A model generated the notes under the pieces. That model worked only from the letters and a program-made list of their open reading frames with translations. It had not been told where the DNA came from and made no database searches. From Purshia tridentata (lineage: Eukaryota > Streptophyta > Magnoliopsida > Rosales > Rosaceae), in assembly GCA_003254885.1 (NCBI GenBank), contig QANT01008026.1:1-64000 (forward strand): DNA of 64,000 nt, in the 5' to 3' direction. Every line of letters begins with the position of its first letter. Positions within the stretch are counted from its first letter, which is position 1. Shown here in pieces: positions 59,001-64,000 of this stretch. The position numbers and the translations under genes were made by a program.

Positions 59001-62000
59001 TAAAAGGTAGAGGGTCTCCTTTCCCACCATTGAGTAATATGGAATCCTTGAAAACACTGTGAGTTGGAATCCTAAACAGTTTTATATTTTCCTTTTAATA
59101 CTTGAAAATTAATCTGGTAGTTACTTGAAAGTTTTCTAATACAGGATACTAAGGAAGTGCTTGATATATGGAGAGATCCCAGACTATATTGGGGATAGGA
59201 AAAAATTGAAAAACCTGTAAGTATTTCAACAAATGGCTCTGTTGAGTTTCTGACTTCCCATTAAATTAATGATTTTTTTTTTTTTTATAAATATGATTAC
59301 ATCCCAAACATATAAAGGAAGCCACTTTACATCTTATAACTTGAAATGGTTTTGATTTCATTCAATAATTTTCTTTTCAATGCAGAGACCTCAGCTACAA
59401 TGAGTTGACTGGTGAAATACCTGAATCTTTTGTCCAACTGGCAAAAGTTGATATCATGTAAGCAGATTTCTTGGATAAATTTTTCATCTTCTCACAACCT
59501 TATTCTCATCACTGTTAAGCAAAGACTATTGTTTTACTTTAGGTATCTGACAGGGAACAAGCTTACTGGAATTATACCTGGATGGGTCCCAGGAAGAAAC
59601 AAGATAGTGTATGTAATACAAAACTGCGCCAACTATTTTGTTTTGCTTAGGACATTACTATTTGATTTGATTAGTTGTAAATCTGTATACAGGGATATTT
59701 CCTACAACAACTTCACTTGGGAAAGCTCAAGTCCTAATGAATGTCCAAGAGGGAATGTGTGAGTATAATATATGCTGTATCTTTCTCTTAAATTCTTAGC
59801 CAACCACTTTCTAGGATGATAAAAACAATGTTTTGGATCTGGTGCTTTGTTCCAGAAACTTAGTGGAGAGCTACTCCTTGTCAGCCGATAAAATGTAAGA
59901 TTTCTTTCTTTATGATATAAATCTAAACTATAAGAGAAATATGTTGCTTCCTCTGGTTTATGATTAACACTCTAGCCTAGCTTTATCATGTTTATCTTCA
60001 AGATATGAACTCAGATAGTTTCCCTGTTGCAGAAGTAGAATCCAACCATGCCTGAAAAGAAATTTTCCATGTCCTGTTTCGAGAAATCAACGTAAGAATA
60101 TCAGCTGGTCTCAAACTTTACCTAAACCTGCGCGATTCACTTAATGTATATGTAGATCAATAGAAATTGATCCCTTCAACCGTTCCGTAGTACTTTACCT
60201 TAAACAGACATAATAGATTTTAGATTCTCTATGAATGATCAGTACAGTTTTACAAATAAGTAAACTTCCATCAGTTATCTCATCAATTACATGGATATAT
60301 TTTTATTTAATATATATGTGTATGTTATTGAGTTGTGTTCTTTTTATTTATTTAATTGTTATTCAAGTAAAGAGATTTATGTCTAAACCTGTTTTGACTT
60401 GTCCTAATGAAAAGCAGGTCATTATTCCTTGCATATTAATTGTGGTGGAAAGGAAATGCATATTGGTGGCGAAAAATATGAAGCTGACAGAGAACAAAGA
60501 GGTGCTTCAATGTATTACTCGGGTGAGAATTGGGCCTTCAGCAGCACTGGGAACTTCATGGACAATGATCTTGATGCAGATATCTACATTGAAACCAATA
60601 CATCTGCACTCTCAAATAATGTCTCTGTGCTCGATTCAGAACTGTACACAACAGCACGTGTATCTCCCATCTCTCTCACATACTATGGACTCTGTCTCAT
60701 AAATGGAAACTACACTATCAAACTTCACTTTGCCGAGATTATATTTACTAATGACAGATCATTTAACAGCCTTGGAAAGCGTATATTTGATGTCTACATC
60801 CAGGTAAATAATTTGCACCATATAAACATTGAAAATGCAATCCTATTCCATTAAGTACTTATTTTCTCTATTATTATTTTTTGTTATAAAGGATAAGCTG
60901 CTCCTGAAAGATTTCAATATAGAAAATGAAGCTGGTGGTGCTGGTAAGCCCATTGTAAAGACATTCACTTCAATTGTTTTGAGTCATACATTAAAAATCC
61001 ATTTATACTGGGCTGGAAAAGGGACAACAGGCATCCCAGACAGAGGATTTTATGGTCCTCTCATATCGGCTATATCAGTAGATCCTAGTAAGTCTTACCA
61101 TGCAGTAAACTCTTAGGCAGTATCTTGTGTTAGTTTTTTCGTCAACTAGTGTGTTTTTTTCTTTTCAAAGCAAAAATATGTTTAAACTTTTAATGGATTA
61201 CATGAATTAAAGTTAAGGTAAACTCAAGCCATGATGTATATTTTTTCTCTCATATTTGATTGGAAATAATGTATATTGTTGCAGACTTTCAACCTCCTCC
61301 AGTTGACGGAAAAAATGATCATGTCATATTAGTAGTTGGCACAGTGGCTGCAGCACTACTTCTTCTGCTACTTCTGGCCTTAGGTATCATGAGAAGAAAA
61401 GGCTATTTAGGAGGAAAGATCTCCGCAGATAAAGGTATGAAACATGCTTGAAACAAGAAACAGTTCAGTTTTTTTTTTTCCCAACTCAAGAATGAATGTT
61501 GCTAAATAGTTTTACCGTTGTAGCTATTTCAAAACAAGAAATGCTTTTAATATTTTTTTCTTAATTGGCATTCAAGCAGAGCTCAGAGATATGGATCTGC
61601 AAACAGGATTATTTACTTTAAGACAAATAAAGACTGCGACGAAAAACTTTGATGCAGCACACAAACTTGGTGAGGGTGGCTTTGGTGCAGTCTACAAGGT
61701 AACTTTTGTTTCTTTATGTTCATCTTTTCTTTCTGGTCTATTCTAAATGTTCTTTGTTAATATAGGTTGCCTCAGACAAAAAAGAAATATTTTATAACAA
61801 AAATCTTATTCTATTTATAAAAAAATGAGAGCATGCATTCTACAAGGAATTGGAGAAATTACCACATCTTCCTTTCCAGTTGCATTTCAGATTTAGAAAA
61901 AGTCAATTTGAGTACTAGTACATTTCACAATCATAAATTATTGATCTTCTTTATTTTGTTTCAAGTCTAAAACTGGGAATCTGCTTTCTCAATAGGGTCT

Positions 62001-63617
62001 TTTACCAGATGGCACTGTAATTGCAGTGAAGCAGCTCTCTGCAAAGTCAAAGCAAGGAAATCGTGAATTTGTGAATGAAATAGGCATGATTTCTGCCCTG
62101 AAACATCCAAACCTAGTGAAGCTGCATGGATGTTGTTGTGAAGGGAACCAGATGCTGTTAATTTACGAGTTCATGGAAAACAACTGTGTATCACGTGCTC
62201 TTTTCGGTGAGAATAGTACTTTAAAATGTTCAGGATTGGCATATCATTTATACAAAGGCAAGTTTGATTGCCAGTGTAAAGTAGATTGACTTTCTTTCTG
62301 ATCATAAACAGGAAGTGACCCCGCTTGCAGATTAAAGCTGGACTGGCCTACCAGGAAGAACATTTGCCTAGGTATTGCTAGAGGTTTGGCCTATCTTCAT
62401 GAAGAGTCAAGATTAAAAATAGTGCATCGTGATATCAAGACAAGCAATGTATTGCTTGATAAGAACTTCAATGCTAAAATCTCTGATTTTGGCCTGGCAA
62501 AGCTTAATGAAGATGACAACACTCACATCAGCACGCGGATTGCTGGAACTATGTAAGTTTTTGCACAAGAACAGGATACACAACTTATGGATTGAACAAG
62601 TCTAAATGAGATTTGAGATGAAGTAAAATATAACCTCTGGCACGGTCCTCACTTTTTTTTTCTCATCATATTGAATAATAAATGGGTAACTTAGATTGAA
62701 ACTATACTTTTTAAATAATTTATTTGGCCCTTCTACTCTACAGTGGTTATATGGCTCCTGAGTATGCAATGCGTGGATACTTAACTCCCAAAGCAGATGT
62801 TTATAGCTTTGGAGTAGTTGCACTGGAAATTGTTAGTGGAAAGAGCAACACAAACTACAGGCCAAAGGAGGAATTTGTCTACCTTCTTGACTGGGTAATG
62901 AGACCACTTTAAATTTTCTTTTCTTTTCTTCTCTTAGAGATGTGCAAGTCCCTCCATGCAATTCCATACCTAGCTTCTACCTGGCAGACTGTAGATATTG
63001 TAAAATGTGGTTGTGCAAAGAATGTCCAAATGAATTTGCTTGGTGAAGCATTCACTGCTTGATCAAATTCAGCTTAAGGAAATTATAGAATATGACAATC
63101 TATCTATCCCATGTTTCTCCAATCAATTCAGCTTTTCTTCTCATACTATGTTTCTTGTTAGCTCTTCAACTTTGATTGTTTTCAACTTTTCACCATGTGT
63201 ATGTTAATTCTGTCTCAATTCTGGGCTCCTTTTCAGGCCTATGTTCTGCAAGAGAGAGGGAGTCTACTGGAGTTGGTTGATCCTGCCTTGGGTTCAGAAT
63301 ACTCATCAGAGGAGACAATGGTGATGCTAAATGTCGCTCTCTTGTGCACCAATGCATCTCCCACTCTTAGACCCACAATGTCCCAAGTAGTCAGCATGCT
63401 TGAAGGTCGAACAGCCGTTCAAGACCTGCTTTCTGATCCCGGATTTTCAGCCATTAATTCCAAATTCAAGGCCATTAGAAATCACTTCTGGCAAAATCCA
63501 AGTCCTACCCAAAGCATATCGATCAACGGTCCATGTACTGATTCCTCTAGTTCATATATTGCAACAGAGGAGAGTGGCCATCTCTTAAGAGTTAGTTCAG
63601 TTAAATCTGAGGAGTAA
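56029..63617 (+). CDS. LRR-malectin receptor kinase, LRR-VIII-2 (At1g53430-like)
   Basis: Plasma-membrane receptor-like kinase, 1030 residues, 24 exons. Exons 1-2: 56029-56155, 56530-56713. LRR exons 3-14: 57371-57442, 57569-57637, 57719-57790, 58197-58268, 58392-58463, 58679-58750, 58834-58905, 58987-59058, 59145-59216, 59386-59457, 59543-59608, 59693-59758. Then 59856-59894, 60033-60091, 60418-60803, 60892-61087, 61285-61434, 61580-61698, 61996-62206, 62312-62552, 62744-62894 and 63237-63617. A signal peptide is followed by the capping domain, about 11 LRRs, a malectin domain ([17 protein letters not shown] ... [14 protein letters not shown]), a membrane helix ([20 protein letters not shown]) and an RD kinase ([43 protein letters not shown]). 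Exon 2 must end at AT|GTACAC to keep frame. No lesion. Relatives act in immunity or wall sensing; the ligand is unknown. Confidence 0.93.
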
Positions 63618-64000
63618 ATATTCCCTTTGTATATATGGTCTGATTGTAGCTTAGCTATTTGATTTTAGCCTTCTAAACAGTGGCTGATTACAATAAACAT
63701 AGATGTATAATTATTTACAGTTCAAATATGAGGCTGCAATTCCATTGTTTTTATGGTCATTGACTCATTGCATTAGCAATATGATTATAAGATCCAATAG
63801 TATATATGATAGAATGAAATGCTTTGTCTTATGAAGTTGTTAGTAAAGTTGTGCACATATCTAACACTGTCACATTGCCTCTGACAGTATTACGATAGAA
63901 GCCGTAATATATTTTCTTATTAGATTGTCTGACGTGATACATAGTTAAATTATTAATACAAATCCCACACACTCCAATAAACATTCATCTGGCCACTAAT
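63618..64000. other. 3' flank of the LRR-malectin kinase
   Basis: AT-rich 3' untranslated and flanking sequence with possible 'aataaa'-like polyadenylation words (about 63692). No further gene begins before the window ends. Confidence 0.6.

Noticed and set aside
1-64000. tRNA, rRNA, plastid or mitochondrial insertions
   Set aside because: No T-loop/acceptor combination, rRNA core word or organellar gene sequence was recognised by eye; a tRNAscan or organelle alignment could still find short ones.

Overview
The window is nuclear DNA of a flowering plant, a core eudicot and most likely a rosid. The evidence is AT-rich intergenic DNA, many short GT-AG introns, plant-only gene families (PEPR-type and LRR-VIII-2 receptor kinases, plastid phosphoglycerate dehydrogenase, CAX exchanger, TBL acetyltransferase, group C MAP kinase kinase), CT/GA microsatellites in 5' leaders, and solo-LTR and MITE insertions. 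I cannot name the family or species. Exon limits were read by hand from splice sites and reading frame. In every multi-exon gene the spliced length came out as a whole number of codons.

Layout. 0.4-0.8 kb: a small secreted four-cysteine protein (- strand). 1.9-16.5 kb: a tandem PEPR-like receptor-kinase cluster, all on the - strand. It holds one intact gene (1961-5368), one nearly full-length pseudogene with a frameshift and a stop (12980-16419), and at least four scrambled fragments between them. A 670-bp solo LTR sits at 8235-8904. 19.3-22.5 kb: an eight-exon two-RRM protein gene (-) whose last intron is a U12-type AT-AC intron. 23.5-27.1 kb: plastid D-3-phosphoglycerate dehydrogenase (-). 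30.1-32.6 kb: a secreted HOTHEAD-like GMC oxidoreductase (-), head to head with a WSS1/SPRTN-type DNA-protein crosslink protease (+, 33.5-35.2 kb). 38.9-39.9 kb: an intronless MKK4/MKK5-type kinase (+). 41.9-42.5 kb: a higher-order tandem repeat. 45.9-49.7 kb: a vacuolar cation/H+ exchanger (+). 51.4-53.0 kb: a TBL/PMR5-type wall O-acetyltransferase (+). 56.0-63.6 kb: a 24-exon LRR-malectin receptor kinase (+) in which most leucine-rich repeats are encoded by separate 72-bp exons.

How the genes relate. These are mostly unrelated single-copy genes. The one real system is the PEPR-like cluster, a family caught in birth and death. Flanking homology shows that the 3' flank of the neighbouring RRM gene was copied along with the receptor. 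PEPRs sense wound-released Pep peptides, and MKK4/MKK5-type kinases act in the MAPK cascade downstream of such receptors in Arabidopsis. Finding both within 40 kb is probably coincidence.

No wholly new system is proven here. The most striking items are the complete set of AT-AC intron signals, the dated series of events in the PEPR cluster (duplication, then solo-LTR insertion with a preserved empty paralogous site), an in-frame kinase-tail/kinase chimera, and two single-N joins flanked by duplicated sequence that look like assembly artefacts.
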